Part shown: piece after piece, positions 5,109 to 5,206 of the stretch
How the letters are laid out: every line of letters starts with the position of its first letter
How positions within the stretch are numbered: the first letter of the stretch is position 1
Assembly (NCBI GenBank): GCA_018711755.1
Contig: DVHY01000104.1
Coordinates: 1 to 5,206, forward strand
Origin: Candidatus Limivicinus faecipullorum
Lineage (GTDB): Bacteria; Bacillota; Clostridia; Oscillospirales; Oscillospiraceae
DNA: 5,206 nucleotides
Reading direction: 5' to 3'
Made by a program: the position numbers and the translations under genes
Notes under the pieces: generated by a model
Told to the model about the DNA's origin: nothing
Database searches by the model: none
The model's input: the letters and a program-made list of their open reading frames with translations, nothing else

Positions 5109-5206
5109 ATGAATTACGAAGCTATCAAGAAGGCAGCAGAAGGCTACAGAGCCGACATGACCCGTTTCCTCCGCGCCATGATCTCCCACCCCAGCGAGAG
5201 CTGTGA
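5109..5206 (+). CDS. ygeY: YgeY, selenium-metabolism-linked M20-family hydrolase (3' end cut by window)
   Basis: Only the first 32 codons are visible. The stretch YRADMTRFLRAMISHPSESC closely resembles the E. coli YgeY N-terminus as I recall it (DMTRFLRDM...PSESC). YgeY belongs to the M20 metallopeptidase/ArgE-DapE deacylase group and occurs with selenium-dependent molybdenum hydroxylases; its substrate is not firmly known to me. The zinc ligands and catalytic residues lie beyond the window, so they cannot be checked. The apparent TGA in the final bases is out of frame (the last full codon is TGT), so the gene continues. It starts 23 bases after the ygeX stop with its own good ribosome binding site, consistent with co-transcription. 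Confidence 0.85.
   Translation, partial: MNYEAIKKAAEGYRADMTRFLRAMISHPSESC

Noticed and set aside
5204..5206. TGA at the last three bases as the stop of a 33-codon protein
   Set aside because: It is out of frame with ygeY (the last codon is TGT followed by GA); the gene is simply cut by the window edge.

Overview
The window is a GC-rich bacterial segment with two co-directional transcription units, all on the + strand. Coding is dense, intergenic gaps are short, and the first unit ends in a classic intrinsic terminator. Ribosome binding sites are near-consensus, and ATA isoleucine codons are common despite the high GC. The best matches for the gene set are anaerobic gut-type bacteria. I favour Bacillota, class Clostridia (Oscillospiraceae-like), with Synergistota possible; the sequence alone does not settle this.

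Unit 1 (1 to about 2836) handles molybdenum. It holds the 3' part of modB (molybdate permease), modC (its ATPase) and a MoCF/MoeA-like molybdopterin-binding protein with a cysteine-rich tail. A GC-rich hairpin with a T-run closes the unit. modA and the first residues of modB should lie upstream, outside the window.

Between the units (2837-3062) is an AT-rich stretch. It holds an 8+8 bp inverted repeat that looks like an operator, an extended -10 promoter candidate just downstream, a small hairpin and a near-consensus Shine-Dalgarno.

Unit 2 (3063 to the end) encodes a GntR/UTRA (HutC-type) regulator, then ygeX (2,3-diaminopropionate ammonia-lyase), then the first 32 codons of ygeY (M20-family, selenium-metabolism-linked hydrolase). 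ygeX and ygeY belong to the gene set found with selenium-dependent molybdenum hydroxylases, and with anaerobic uric acid/purine breakdown in gut bacteria. This gives a coherent reading: unit 1 supplies molybdate and handles molybdopterin for a molybdenum hydroxylase, while unit 2 is the regulated edge of the catabolic cluster. The hydroxylase itself is not in the window.

The individual families are known. The less ordinary points are a CxxCxxC motif in the regulator's effector domain, the unclear start codon of the regulator, its candidate operator, and the cysteine tail of the molybdopterin-binding protein.
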